Counted from the first letter of the stretch, positions 18,424 to 27,934 are shown. The stretch is DNA of 37,304 nucleotides from Candidatus Kaiserbacteria bacterium RIFCSPHIGHO2_02_FULL_49_16 (GCA_001781465.1 MFLD01000021.1:1-37304); one strand, 5' to 3'. Made by a program: numbers and translations. The notes: generated from the letters alone by a model not told the origin.

Positions 18424-18793
18424 GCTTCGAAACTGTAGATGCGATTAATGTCGCAAGTACCCAAGCCCCCATGATTAAAAGCGCCCCAATGACTACCCAC
18501 ATGAAATTCTTGCGTGCCTCGTCAAGCGCGCTAGGGTTCCCTTGGGCAGAAATGAACTTGAATCCGGCGATTACGAAAAAGAGCACAATGATAGGCAACG
18601 CTATTATCACAACAGCCTTAAGCGCGCCGGCTATGAAAGTCGGGATTGTGGAATACTCGGCTCTAAGAGGATTTTCGAGAAACGTCGATGATTTATCGTC
18701 CGCGCGCGCGATGACAGTTTGTGCAAGCAGAGAAACAATGCCGAAAAAAACCGGATTCGCGAGCTTTTTCAAATATGCGAGCAAGATTCTCAT
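18410..18793 (-). CDS. TrbC/VirB2-like membrane protein
   Basis: VIIALPIIVLFFVIAGFKFISAQGNPSALDEARKNFMWVVIGALLIMGAWVLATLI; start inferred at MRILLAYLKK. Confidence 0.65.
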   Translation of the reverse strand: MRILLAYLKKLANPVFFGIVSLLAQTVIARADDKSSTFLENPLRAEYSTIPTFIAGALKAVVIIALPIIVLFFVIAGFKFISAQGNPSALDEARKNFMWVVIGALLIMGAWVLATLIASTVSKLVAP

Positions 18794-18797
18794 GTTT

Positions 18798-20096
18798 TTA
18801 AATGCCGGCGTCAATTTCCTGATTGGCGCGACTGACTGCTTCCGAAAGACTAAGAGCGCCACTGGTAACGTTTTCAATCATAGCGCGGAACGCGGAAGAT
18901 GTCTTGGCAGGATTCGGGTCAATCCATGAGCGCGATATCAGCGCCTCTCGTCTGTATAGCTCGCCCGCGCCCTTCGCTGGCAAGGCAAGTACATCTCGCA
19001 ACGCGCTCGGGATTCCGAGCGCGGTCGCAAGTTGTTGCCCCATTCCGGAAGTTGGGGATGCGAATTGCGACGCGACAGCAAAAGCTCCGGTCTGATTCTT
19101 GGTCGTGCGTGAAATCGAAATTCCGTACACGCGCGCCGTATTAACAGCAAGAGTCCCGGTTTTTATCTGCGGCAGGGACGCAACATCAAAGCTAAGATTT
19201 GGATTCATTCTTGCGATGAGTTGTCCCTCGCTAGCAAATCCTATGTACAGGGCCAAATCTCCCGCGGCAAACGCGTTTAGTGACGCGGGCAAGGCTCTGT
19301 TCCATGAATAATAGGATTTTGAAGGATTCGCGAATTCGGTGTAAAAGCGCAAGGCATTTTCCGCGGTCTGCGAAGAACCAGTTCCTCCGGATAACAGCCC
19401 AGCGACCAGATTTCCGGAACCATCTCTAGATACTATCTGCCCGCCAAGCTGAAAGATAAGAACGCTCAAAATTTCCTTCGCGTTTGTTACGTTCGCGTAT
19501 TCTCCGAGCGCTATCGCGCTTTTCACGATTCCGCCCGCGTCATTTCGCCTCTGCATCTTTACGCCCATTTCCTGCACCTCCGTCCACGTTCCGGGAGGTT
19601 TGGCGTATCCGTCCGCGTTCAACATATCTTTGTTCCAGTACAGAACGAGAGGATCCGCGACAATCGGGATTCCAAGTACGCCGCGCTGGTCGTAAAAAAC
19701 AGAACTGGCGTCGATGAACAGAGTGTTGAATCGCTCCAGAGGCAGCGAGGATGAAGGTATTGGAATTACTCGCTCCGCGTTTTGTATCAGTTGATTTTGA
19801 CGCAAAATAAACAAGTCGGGTCCTGTTCCGCTCGCGAGCGCGTTTACTAAGTCGGATTGATATGTCACGGGGTCTTTCTCCGCGTATTTGACCTGATCGA
19901 AATCTGGATTAGCATCTGAAATATTCTTGAGGACGGAATTCATTGCTTGTGAATTAATATCTCCCCATATTGTAACGGGACCTATATTCGTGGTGCTACT
20001 GCTGGTATTCGCGAAAGCAAAAATAAGAATACCGACTACGCCAAGCGCTCCGAAAGTAATCAGAATGGCTATTTGGAAGATGGAAAGTTTTGCCAT
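18798..20096 (-). CDS. Extracellular solute-binding protein family 1, membrane anchored
   Basis: VTIWGDINSQAMNSVLKNISDANPDF..., GIPIVADPLVLYWNKDML. Confidence 0.85.
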   Translation of the reverse strand: MAKLSIFQIAILITFGALGVVGILIFAFANTSSSTTNIGPVTIWGDINSQAMNSVLKNISDANPDFDQVKYAEKDPVTYQSDLVNALASGTGPDLFILRQNQLIQNAERVIPIPSSSLPLERFNTLFIDASSVFYDQRGVLGIPIVADPLVLYWNKDMLNADGYAKPPGTWTEVQEMGVKMQRRNDAGGIVKSAIALGEYANVTNAKEILSVLIFQLGGQIVSRDGSGNLVAGLLSGGTGSSQTAENALRFYTEFANPSKSYYSWNRALPASLNAFAAGDLALYIGFASEGQLIARMNPNLSFDVASLPQIKTGTLAVNTARVYGISISRTTKNQTGAFAVASQFASPTSGMGQQLATALGIPSALRDVLALPAKGAGELYRREALISRSWIDPNPAKTSSAFRAMIENVTSGALSLSEAVSRANQEIDAGI

Positions 20097-20099
20097 GCG

Positions 20100-20681
20100 T
20101 TAGATTTTCTTTGAGAAAATAAGACCGTAATGATGCGAGCCGGCGGGGAACTCGCGCGAAAGCTCGAAACCGTTCGCGCGCGCGAGCGATTCGGCACTCT
20201 CTTTCGTAACGACATCAACCTCTTGCGGGCCGATGCCGCCGAAAGAATCGCTCCAGTCTATTATAACAAGCCGGCCGGCGGGTTTTAGAACTCGCCGAGC
20301 TTCTCTAAGGACGGCGTTCTTGTTGTTAATTTGGAACAACAGATTAGAGATAAGCACCATATCGAGTTCTTCGTCCGAGATTTTTGTCGCGCCCGCGTAC
20401 TCCAAATCTCCCCAAATTACCTCCACGCACCCATACGATCTTTTAGTCGCCTCTCTTTTAACTTTGCGCAGAAGGTCTCCTTGCACGTCAACCGCGTACA
20501 CATGCCCGCTGTTTGCCAGAGCTTCCGCGATTGCGAGAACGTATGCTCCGCTTCCGGACCCAAAATCCGCGATTTTCATGCCGGGGCCGATACCAAGTGC
20601 CGCGACATTTCGCGCGGGGTGGGCAAAATGCGGACGCGCCCCATGAACGACTGTAGTTTTGACCGTATGCATCAAGCGCAT
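20100..20681 (-). CDS. Class I SAM-dependent methyltransferase
   Basis: LGIGPGMKIADFGSGSGAYVLAIAEAL, LDMVLISNLLFQ, RVLKPAGRLVIIDW. Confidence 0.9.
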   Translation of the reverse strand: MRLMHTVKTTVVHGARPHFAHPARNVAALGIGPGMKIADFGSGSGAYVLAIAEALANSGHVYAVDVQGDLLRKVKREATKRSYGCVEVIWGDLEYAGATKISDEELDMVLISNLLFQINNKNAVLREARRVLKPAGRLVIIDWSDSFGGIGPQEVDVVTKESAESLARANGFELSREFPAGSHHYGLIFSKKI

Positions 20682-20742
20682 TATATACCGATTAAAATCG
20701 AGTGGGCGACACTCTATCTATATAGTGGGGAAACCGCAATAA

Positions 20743-21672
20743 TCAACCCAAATCTTTCTCCGGTTGCACTTGCTGACCTTTCTTTTCTTTTCGTTTTTCG
20801 TCCACTAATTTAAGGACAGTGTCAGAAAATGGACTCAATTCTGGTGTTGACAATAATATTCCCACCTCATTCTCTGAAACCTTGATAGTCGATAATCCAT
20901 GCACGCGAGCGGCTATTTCGCTGGAAGTTCTTCCCTCCAAAGCTAATCTAAGAATAGAAAGAACAGCATCAAGGGGTAACTCCGATTGTGAACCATTCTT
21001 CTGCCAAGAAGATACTGGGGGTACTCTATTCGTTTTGAAAACATCCTTGACTTTAATGTTGTGGGGAGGTGTCGTAATTCCATTAAGCGCATTTGTCAAA
21101 CCTGGAAATTCCTCTATATGTTCCAATGGATATAAACTTCTCTCGGCCTGAACTCGATTAATTACATTCAAAAAAGATTCAGAAAGCTCAAACCGTTGTC
21201 CGGCATTTTTATCATGCTCACCTAGAATATTTAATGCAACCGGTTCACTTAAGCCCAGTAATCTAAAAACGGCGTATCTCATCTCTTTCGGCTTGATATC
21301 ATTATTTGCATCTGAGCCAGAAAAGAACATCCTCCTGCTTATCGGTCCTCTGATATCATCATCCGCGTAATCAAATTTCTTTAGAAATGCCTTGCAAATA
21401 GGTATTGTCTCGTGCTCCGATGCATTTAATAAAATTGAAACAGCTTGAGATATGCGTATTGGGCGTCTTTTATCAAGCTTGTTATCAACCCGTTTCTTTT
21501 CCCAATCGTAACCGTAAAGTTTAGCTCTCGTAGGTCGACAAAGAGCCTCCACGGCAGCAACGCCGCTCTCGGCTCCCTCTCTGGGGGCTTGCTTTGATGT
21601 ACGGATAACTTCTGCGCCTCCAACTCTCTTGATTTTGGGCAATGGTTTTTTCCCCTGCGACATAGATATCAT
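20743..21672 (-). CDS. Hypothetical protein with C-terminal HTH-like region (paralog 2)
   Basis: 309 aa; similar by eye to 21812..22627. Confidence 0.75.
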   Translation of the reverse strand: MISMSQGKKPLPKIKRVGGAEVIRTSKQAPREGAESGVAAVEALCRPTRAKLYGYDWEKKRVDNKLDKRRPIRISQAVSILLNASEHETIPICKAFLKKFDYADDDIRGPISRRMFFSGSDANNDIKPKEMRYAVFRLLGLSEPVALNILGEHDKNAGQRFELSESFLNVINRVQAERSLYPLEHIEEFPGLTNALNGITTPPHNIKVKDVFKTNRVPPVSSWQKNGSQSELPLDAVLSILRLALEGRTSSEIAARVHGLSTIKVSENEVGILLSTPELSPFSDTVLKLVDEKRKEKKGQQVQPEKDLG

Positions 21673-21740
21673 TCTACCGCACTTTCATCATTTGCAAATA
21701 CCACAAAAGAGGCAACCTTGTCGTTCTCGCAAAGTTTCAT
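21673..21740 (-). pseudogene. Remnant of gyrA 3' end: [23 protein letters not shown]
   Basis: Compare intact gyrA end [23 protein letters not shown]; ccacaaaagaggcaaccttgtcgtt identical in both; remnant TGA overlaps the paralog 2 ATG. Confidence 0.88.
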
Positions 21741-21811
21741 AGTGTTCATTGTATACCGATTATTATCGCAAGTGTACCCAAGAAAAGTCCAGTAGGTAAA
21801 GGAAATCAGAA

Positions 21812-22627
21812 TCATTCGCCTTTCTTTACAAGCTTATTTACCAAAGTAAACATTTCAGGCGAAAGGGGGCTTTTATTTTCGTTTTTTAGCAAGGTGTGTA
21901 CAAGGCCAGTGGGTCTTTTATGCTCGTCAGCTATTTTATGTGCATTTTTCTCTCCCTTGAGCGCTAGAAGAATCATCGAAAGAGCTTCCTCTAGCAAAAA
22001 CGGCTTAGTACTTATCGTCTTGGCTGTCCAAGAGAACATCGGGGGTGCAAAGCCCTTCTTAAAAATTTTCTCTGCCTTAATATTTGATAGTTGCTCGATT
22101 TCGGCCAGATATTTTTGGATATCAGGGAAATATCCAGAATTAGTAAACGGAAATAACTCTCTCTTGTCTTCTATTTCCCTTTCGGCTTCTTTATATACAG
22201 TGGATAAAGATTTGTAATGTTTATTACAGGATCCGAAAAGGTTGTGCCTATTCTCTTGACTGACGCCCAACAATCTGAAAATGGCATCTTTAATAAGCAC
22301 TCGTTGTATATTGTCAGCGGGTAATTCTAGAAAAAGGCCCCGCTTATTTGTTTCGGCGTCAAATTTTCCCGCATCAATATTAAACTCCGCAAGATACGCT
22401 TCGAGAATCGCTTGTTCGTTCTCCATGGCATTTGCCAAAATTGCCACTGGAATTGATACGCCTAACGGTTGACCCAGTTTAGTAATACACACTTCTACTG
22501 GGGCGAGGCCGATACGTTGCGGTGGAGTGAGTTTTCTAAAATCCTTCAAGTTATATACATTTTTTGCTTGAGGCAATTCTTGAGGCAATCTTCGCATCAC
22601 ATTCAATTTTATAGAGGCCTCAATCAT
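21812..22627 (-). CDS. Hypothetical protein with C-terminal HTH-like region (paralog 1)
   Basis: 271 aa; IKAEKIFKKGFAPPMFSW...LEEALSMILLALKG parallels paralog 2. Confidence 0.75.
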   Translation of the reverse strand: MIEASIKLNVMRRLPQELPQAKNVYNLKDFRKLTPPQRIGLAPVEVCITKLGQPLGVSIPVAILANAMENEQAILEAYLAEFNIDAGKFDAETNKRGLFLELPADNIQRVLIKDAIFRLLGVSQENRHNLFGSCNKHYKSLSTVYKEAEREIEDKRELFPFTNSGYFPDIQKYLAEIEQLSNIKAEKIFKKGFAPPMFSWTAKTISTKPFLLEEALSMILLALKGEKNAHKIADEHKRPTGLVHTLLKNENKSPLSPEMFTLVNKLVKKGE

Positions 22628-22632
22628 ATCCG

Positions 22633-25161
22633 TTATTCCTGCACTGAATCGTCAAAAGGAAAAACCACAAAAGAGGCAACCTTGTCGTTTTCGCGGAGCT
22701 TCATCACCCTTACGCCCTGCGTTGCGCGGCTTAATGTCGGTATTTCATCAAGTCCAGTCCGTATCGCAGTTCCCTTCTGCGACATCGCTACAAGTTCTCC
22801 TTGTTTCGTCGATTCCCCGCTTCCGCCCACAACTGCTGCTCCAACTAATTGCTTTGTTTTTGCCGTAATGGACATCGTTTTTATTCCGGAACCGCCTCTG
22901 CCCTGTGTTTTGTATTCTCCAAGTTTTGTTTTCTTTCCATAACCCGTGGAAGAAAGAACTAAAAGCTCTGCTGTCTTTGCGCCGGAGGCGGGCACTATGT
23001 CAGAACCAACGACAAAATCTCCAGAGCGAAGTTTAATTCCGCGAACTCCTCCCGCCTGTCTTCCCATCTCCCTCACATCTGCCGATTTGAAACGAATGGA
23101 CTGTCCTTTTGAGGTGGTAAGAATTACATCATCGTTTTTGTTCGCAAATCGTGCGCATATAAGAGCATCTCCTTTATCGAGAGAAATTGAAATGAGTCCG
23201 CTTCGGCGCACATCGCGGAATTTATCCGCCGTGACTTTTTTCACCGTTCCATTTTTAGTCGCGAGTACCAGCGAGAGCCCTTCAATCGCTTTAAGCTCCT
23301 TCGGCATAGCAAGTACGGAAGTGACAGTTTCCCCCTGTTCAAGCGAGAGAAAATTCATTATTGACTTTCCTTTGGTCGCGCGCCTGCCTTCCGGAATGTC
23401 GTACATTTTGAGCTGGTATGCTTTCCCACGGTCAGAAAAGAAAAGAATGTCGTTGTGCGCGCTCGCCGTCAAAAATTGTGTGACGAAGTCTTCTTCCTTT
23501 GTGTCCAAATCCATCACACCTATGCCTCCGCGCTTCTGCTTTCGGTATTCGCTCGGATTCGTCCGCTTTATGTACCCACCGGCAGTCAGAACAAGCACGC
23601 TTTCCTCGTCCGCAACCAAATCCTCCGCGGAAAGAATAGTCGCTGCGCGCTTCATTATTTTTGTGCGCCTCAAATCTCCGTACTTCTCAATAACCTCGCG
23701 AATTTCTTTCTTGATGACCTCCATGAGCTTCTTCTCGCTTTTAAGGAGTGACATAAGGAATTCAATGAGAGCTTGGACCTCTTTCAATTCATCCTCTACT
23801 TTCTTGCGTTCAAGTCCGGCGAGTTTTTGCAAGCGCATTTCAAGAATCGCGTTCGCTTGCAGTTCCGAAAACTTGAAGGTCTTCATCAAAGCGAGGCGCG
23901 CCGCGTCCACATCCGCGCTTTTCTTGATGAGCTTGATAATTTCGTCAATGTGGTCAAGCGCCTTGGAGAGTCCGAGCAGGATATGCTCGCGGTCTTGCGC
24001 CTTCTTCAAATCAAACTTCGCTCTTCGCGTAACAACTTCTTTGCGGTGCTCTACGAAGTACTCAATAAGCGCCTTGAGTGAGAGCGTCTGCGGAACTCCG
24101 TCTACAAGAGCGACAACGTTGTAGTGGAATGTTTCTTCAAGCTGTGTGTGCTTATACAAATAATTCAGCACGGTCTGCGGATGCGCATTATTTTTGAGTT
24201 CTATAACAACTCGGATATCCTTGGTAGATTCGTCTCGAATATCCCGTATACCCTCAATTTTCTTTTCGTGCACGAGGTCGGCGATTTTCGTCAGTAGGTC
24301 TGATTTGTTAACCCGGAAGGGGATTGAGGTTATGACAATTTGGTAATCGCCCTTCTTGCCCTCAGCTATTTCCGCGTTCCCGCGCACCGCGACTCCTCCG
24401 CGCCCTGTGGCATAAGCATGGGCGATATCTTTCTCGTTGAACGCGATGCATCCTGTCGGGAAGTCGGGTCCCTGCACGAATTTCATAAGGTCGTCAGTCG
24501 TCGCTTCGGGGTCTTCTATCAAATGTATTGCCGCCTCGCACACTTCGCGGATGTTGTGCGGAGGAATGTTTGTCGCCATGCCGACCGCGATGCCGAGGGT
24601 TCCGTTGACAAGAAGATTTGGGAACGCGGCAGGCAATACAGAAGGTTCTTTTTTTGTGTTGTCGTAGTTAGGGAGAAAATCCACAGTATCTCTGTCTATG
24701 TCGTTCATCATCAATGATGCGAGTTTGGACATTTTCGCCTCGGTGTATCTGTATGCCGCTGCAGAATCTCCGTCTATACTGCCAAAATTTCCTTGACCGA
24801 TTATGAGCGGGTAGCGCATCGTAAAATCCTGCGCCATTTTTACCATTGAGTCATACACAGCCACATCGCCGTGCGGGTGGTATTTTCCTATTACGTCTCC
24901 GACGACGGTCGCCGATTTTCGCGTCTTCGCGTTCGCGGAAAGTCCAGCTTCCTGCATCGCGAATAAGATTCTTCGGTGTACTGGCTTCAATCCATCACGC
25001 ACGTCTGGAAGCGCGCGCTGGGTTATGACGGACATCGCGTAGTCAAGGTACGACTCGCGCATCTCCGTCGTAATGTTTCTGGAGATTATGCCAGCCCCCG
25101 CTCGCGCGGGGATTTCTTGCGGTTCTTTACCCTTCCTTTTCCCATCATCCTTTCGAGCCAT
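22633..25161 (-). CDS. gyrA: DNA gyrase subunit A
   Basis: [29 protein letters not shown], GyrA-box-like QKRGGIG. Confidence 0.96.
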   Translation of the reverse strand: MARKDDGKRKGKEPQEIPARAGAGIISRNITTEMRESYLDYAMSVITQRALPDVRDGLKPVHRRILFAMQEAGLSANAKTRKSATVVGDVIGKYHPHGDVAVYDSMVKMAQDFTMRYPLIIGQGNFGSIDGDSAAAYRYTEAKMSKLASLMMNDIDRDTVDFLPNYDNTKKEPSVLPAAFPNLLVNGTLGIAVGMATNIPPHNIREVCEAAIHLIEDPEATTDDLMKFVQGPDFPTGCIAFNEKDIAHAYATGRGGVAVRGNAEIAEGKKGDYQIVITSIPFRVNKSDLLTKIADLVHEKKIEGIRDIRDESTKDIRVVIELKNNAHPQTVLNYLYKHTQLEETFHYNVVALVDGVPQTLSLKALIEYFVEHRKEVVTRRAKFDLKKAQDREHILLGLSKALDHIDEIIKLIKKSADVDAARLALMKTFKFSELQANAILEMRLQKLAGLERKKVEDELKEVQALIEFLMSLLKSEKKLMEVIKKEIREVIEKYGDLRRTKIMKRAATILSAEDLVADEESVLVLTAGGYIKRTNPSEYRKQKRGGIGVMDLDTKEEDFVTQFLTASAHNDILFFSDRGKAYQLKMYDIPEGRRATKGKSIMNFLSLEQGETVTSVLAMPKELKAIEGLSLVLATKNGTVKKVTADKFRDVRRSGLISISLDKGDALICARFANKNDDVILTTSKGQSIRFKSADVREMGRQAGGVRGIKLRSGDFVVGSDIVPASGAKTAELLVLSSTGYGKKTKLGEYKTQGRGGSGIKTMSITAKTKQLVGAAVVGGSGESTKQGELVAMSQKGTAIRTGLDEIPTLSRATQGVRVMKLRENDKVASFVVFPFDDSVQE

Positions 25162-25199
25162 ATTAGTGTCATTTTATCACAGAAAATGCAGGAAATAAA

Positions 25200-25234
25200 G
25201 GCAGTCAGACTGCCATGAAAGCAGTCTGACTGCC
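25200..25234. repeat. GGCAGTCAGACTGCC ATGAAA GCAGTCTGACTGCC paired palindromes
   Basis: Direct reading; GGCAGTCTGACTGCC recurs at 36637. Confidence 0.88.
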
Positions 25235-25241
25235 GCTATTC

Positions 25242-25532
25242 CTAGTCTTGGGGATCAGTATCGGCCGGTGTCGGAAGCCTGTTTTTCATCTCACTTAGAC
25301 TATCTTGTACTTGTTTCCTCGCTTCTATTATTGATTCCGTATTAAACGCACTCAGTTTTGGAATTTGTATCGGTTCGATTTGTATCCCGTTCGCAGTGAT
25401 GTTATTAAAAAACCATATCACCCAGCCGAGGAACAATATGCCTACCACCACTAGCGCGCTACCGCGCGCGACAGCCCGGCGCTCATGATGCGGACGTCCT
25501 CTCAAATTATCGACAGCTTTTTTGAGAACCAT
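25242..25532 (-). CDS. Hypothetical single-TM protein
   Basis: 96 aa, one TM segment. Confidence 0.6.
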   Translation of the reverse strand: MVLKKAVDNLRGRPHHERRAVARGSALVVVGILFLGWVIWFFNNITANGIQIEPIQIPKLSAFNTESIIEARKQVQDSLSEMKNRLPTPADTDPQD

Positions 25533-25546
25533 ACGACAAGTTTACA

Positions 25547-25624
25547 GTTTACAGATAACAGTTTACAGAAAAATGCATTGAGATTCTGATTTCTGCTGTC
25601 AACTGTAAACTGTCGACTGTCAAC
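25547..25624. repeat. ACAGTTTACAG repeats with inverted CTGTAAACTGT copies
   Basis: Direct reading. Confidence 0.75.
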
Positions 25625-26240
25625 TGCTTAATACTACCACCTCATTCTCCTTCCCGGCCACGTCGCGGGGCTTTAGTGTCAATTTATCGACCGGCGCTAT
25701 TTTTTCTTCGCCGGATTCTTTCAGGAATTGCTTGAGTGTTTTGTCGTCATAGAGAATCGGAACGATTATTTTCGCCTCAAGTTTTACGGAGAGCTTTTGT
25801 GCCTCTGCTGAAGTCAAAACTCCATTTCCTCCGACAGGAATTATAAGAATATCCGGCGAATCCATTTCCAGAACATCAGGCGGAAGTTCCGTATTGCCAA
25901 GCGCGCCGAGGTATAAAACCGAGAGTCCGTCGAATTTCAGCGCGTAGACGGTATTTATCTTTTCACTTCCGCCGTACTTTGATTTAGTCGGGAATCCCGC
26001 GACAGTAATTTCTTTGACTTCATATTCTCCTGGGCCGGTGACCGCAAAAGGCACTTTATCTCCTCGCCCCGCTTCCTCGACGCCGTTCATATCCGGATGG
26101 TTGAGCGAGACGAAAGCCACATCCGCGCCGAAATTCGTCGGCTTAAAATTCTTTGACTGCTTGGAAACGGGCCCCAAGACGAGAGTAGTATCTCCCGCGC
26201 TTATTCGTACGCATGTTGCATCATGGTAGGTTATTATCAT
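25620..26240 (-). CDS. MBL-fold metallo-hydrolase-like protein
   Basis: MIITYHDATCVRISAGDTTLVLGPVSK...; FVSLNHPDMNGVEEAGRGDKVPFAVTGPGEYEV. Confidence 0.82.
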   Translation of the reverse strand: MIITYHDATCVRISAGDTTLVLGPVSKQSKNFKPTNFGADVAFVSLNHPDMNGVEEAGRGDKVPFAVTGPGEYEVKEITVAGFPTKSKYGGSEKINTVYALKFDGLSVLYLGALGNTELPPDVLEMDSPDILIIPVGGNGVLTSAEAQKLSVKLEAKIIVPILYDDKTLKQFLKESGEEKIAPVDKLTLKPRDVAGKENEVVVLSS

Positions 26241-26270
26241 CAGCAGGATTATAGCAGATTTTGGAAATTC

Positions 26271-26356
26271 CCAAGGTCTCTCGGGAATTGAGAGGTGACT
26301 CCTCACCTGAAGGGGAGGTGTCTCCTCGCAGGTTTGGTTCTTGGGTGAGACCTTGG
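26271..26356. repeat. Nested inverted repeat: outer CCAAGGTCTC ... GTGAGACCTTGG, inner AGGTGACTCCT / AGGTGTCTCCT
   Basis: Direct reading. Confidence 0.8.
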
Positions 26357-26371
26357 ACGTTCCACCGCTTG

Positions 26372-26409
26372 CATAAAAAGGAAAACCACCGGCACTTCCG
26401 TACCGGTGG
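26372..26409 (-). terminator. CCACCGGTACGGAAGTGCCGGTGG followed by TTTTCCTTTTT on the minus strand
   Basis: Near-perfect GC stem plus T-rich tract. Confidence 0.75.
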
Positions 26410-26458
26410 CCCAACTGTGGGGACAATCTCAGCCCCACTTCAGCCTTGGTTGTGTGGC

Positions 26459-26491
26459 TTAGTTGTTTTGTTGCGCGCGGTGGTAGCGCAT
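26459..26491 (-). CDS. Possible leader peptide MRYHRAQQNN
   Basis: Optimal SD AAGGAGGTGATTTT before ATG; terminator-like hairpin downstream. Confidence 0.4.
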   Translation of the reverse strand: MRYHRAQQNN

Positions 26492-26628
26492 AAAATCACC
26501 TCCTTCCCGAGGTTGGGCGTAGTCATATGCTCCAGATGAGCAGAATGACCACGCCCGGTTGAACACCACTTTCAACGTACCAGGGGGGGGGAATTTGTAA
26601 AGGCCATTCTATGCGGAACGTACGCGGA

Positions 26629-26718
26629 AGCAGAATATCCGGAGGTTTAACCTCCGGAGAAAAATGCTAATAATCTACGCCTAGGCGTAGATTATTAGCA
26701 TTTGGATTCTGCTTTTTC
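26629..26718. terminator. Nested structure: outer AGCAGAAT/ATTCTGCT + TTTTTC, inner TCCGGAGGTTTAACCTCCGGA and a 42-bp perfect palindrome at 26662-26703
   Basis: Arms checked base by base. Confidence 0.85.
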
Positions 26719-26823
26719 TCTACTGACTACTTACTACTAACTACTGACTGCCCGATTTTGTTGCGGTGGATAAAATTATTCTTGTCGTCTATAATGCCCA
26801 CCTCTCAATCTTGAGAAATCAAT

Positions 26824-27261
26824 ATGCGAACACGAATACTTCAAGCCCGGTTTGCCGTACGGAAATCCAAGCCCGGAACGGGGCATGGGCTTTTTGCCAC
26901 TTCTTCGCTTCGTAAGGGAGATTTTATTCTTGAATACAAAGGCAGGCATATCCCAACTACGGAGGCAGATACCTCCGACTCCAGATATCTTTTTGAGATA
27001 GATGGAGAATGGACAATTGACGGCAGTCCGCGCTTCAACATCGCAAGGTACATCAATCATTCGTGCAAGCCGAACTGCGAAGCGGATATGCGGGACAGCC
27101 ACATTCTAATTTACGCGACCCGCGACATAGCGAAAAGCGAGGAATTGAGCATTGATTACGGAGAAGAATACTTTGACGAATTCATCAAACCGATTGGATG
27201 CAAGTGTGCAGGATGCGGTTTACAGATAGAAGTGTCGGCGGCTTTCGAGGTGACTCCTTAG
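26824..27261 (+). CDS. SET-domain protein (putative lysine methyltransferase)
   Basis: GHGLFATSSLRKGDFILEYKG, RYINHSCKPNCEA, ELSIDYGEEYF, CKCAGC tail. Confidence 0.93.
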   Translation: MRTRILQARFAVRKSKPGTGHGLFATSSLRKGDFILEYKGRHIPTTEADTSDSRYLFEIDGEWTIDGSPRFNIARYINHSCKPNCEADMRDSHILIYATRDIAKSEELSIDYGEEYFDEFIKPIGCKCAGCGLQIEVSAAFEVTP

Positions 27262-27282
27262 CTTTAGAAGGTGTCTCCTCGA
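27245..27282. repeat. TCGAGGTGACTCCTT AGCTTTAG AAGGTGTCTCCTCGA hairpin, overlaps the SET gene stop codon
   Basis: Direct reading. Confidence 0.9.
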
Positions 27283-27459
27283 GTGGGAACTTGCAAGCTC
27301 AAAAAATCAATTTGCAAAGAAATCAAAAACTTCAAAAATCAAACGGCAAGTCCGCTTTGAAAATTGAAAATTGGAATTTTGTTTGCAAATTGCAAATTGA
27401 GTTTTGCAAATTTTTGGCACCTCTTCACATACGTATATATCGTTGGTAGTATTGATGTC

Positions 27460-27843
27460 ATGAAACGTGGCGCCCTCATATTCTGGCTAGTCGTACTCGC
27501 GCTTATCGTTGGTGGAATCGGGACAAATTTTATAGTGAACCCGCCGGGTCCTGGAAAACTTGATGGATTCGCACAATGCCTTAAGGATTCGGGAACGGTT
27601 TACTATGGCGCGTTTTGGTGTCCTCACTGCCAGGCAACCAATAAACTTTTCGGCAAATCTAAGAAACTCTTGCCGTATGTAGAATGTTCAACTCCCGATG
27701 GAAAGGGGCAGACGCAGATTTGCAAAGACAAGAACATAACAGGATACCCGACGTGGGTGTTTCCCGATGGGGAAATATTGACTGGCGAGCGCACCTTGGA
27801 GGAGCTAGCGACCGCGAGCGGATGTGTTTTACCAAGCCAGTAG
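27460..27843 (+). CDS. Membrane-anchored thioredoxin-like protein (CPHC motif)
   Basis: YYGAFWCPHCQATNKLFG; GYPTWVFPDG. Confidence 0.88.
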   Translation: MKRGALIFWLVVLALIVGGIGTNFIVNPPGPGKLDGFAQCLKDSGTVYYGAFWCPHCQATNKLFGKSKKLLPYVECSTPDGKGQTQICKDKNITGYPTWVFPDGEILTGERTLEELATASGCVLPSQ

Positions 27844-27934
27844 CTGGTAGCCAGTAGCCCGTAGCCAGAAACTAGCGTCGTATGAATTTGCATTTTGCTA
27901 CAAGCTACAAGCTACAAGCAACAAGCTGATAACT

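Noticed and set aside
22946-24124. 392-aa ORF on the plus strand
   Set aside because: Antisense to gyrA; low-complexity Ser/Arg-rich translation typical of a shadow ORF.
26582-26591. Run of G (CAGGGGGGGGG)
   Set aside because: Isolated homopolymer; could be a sequencing or assembly artefact, no supporting structure.
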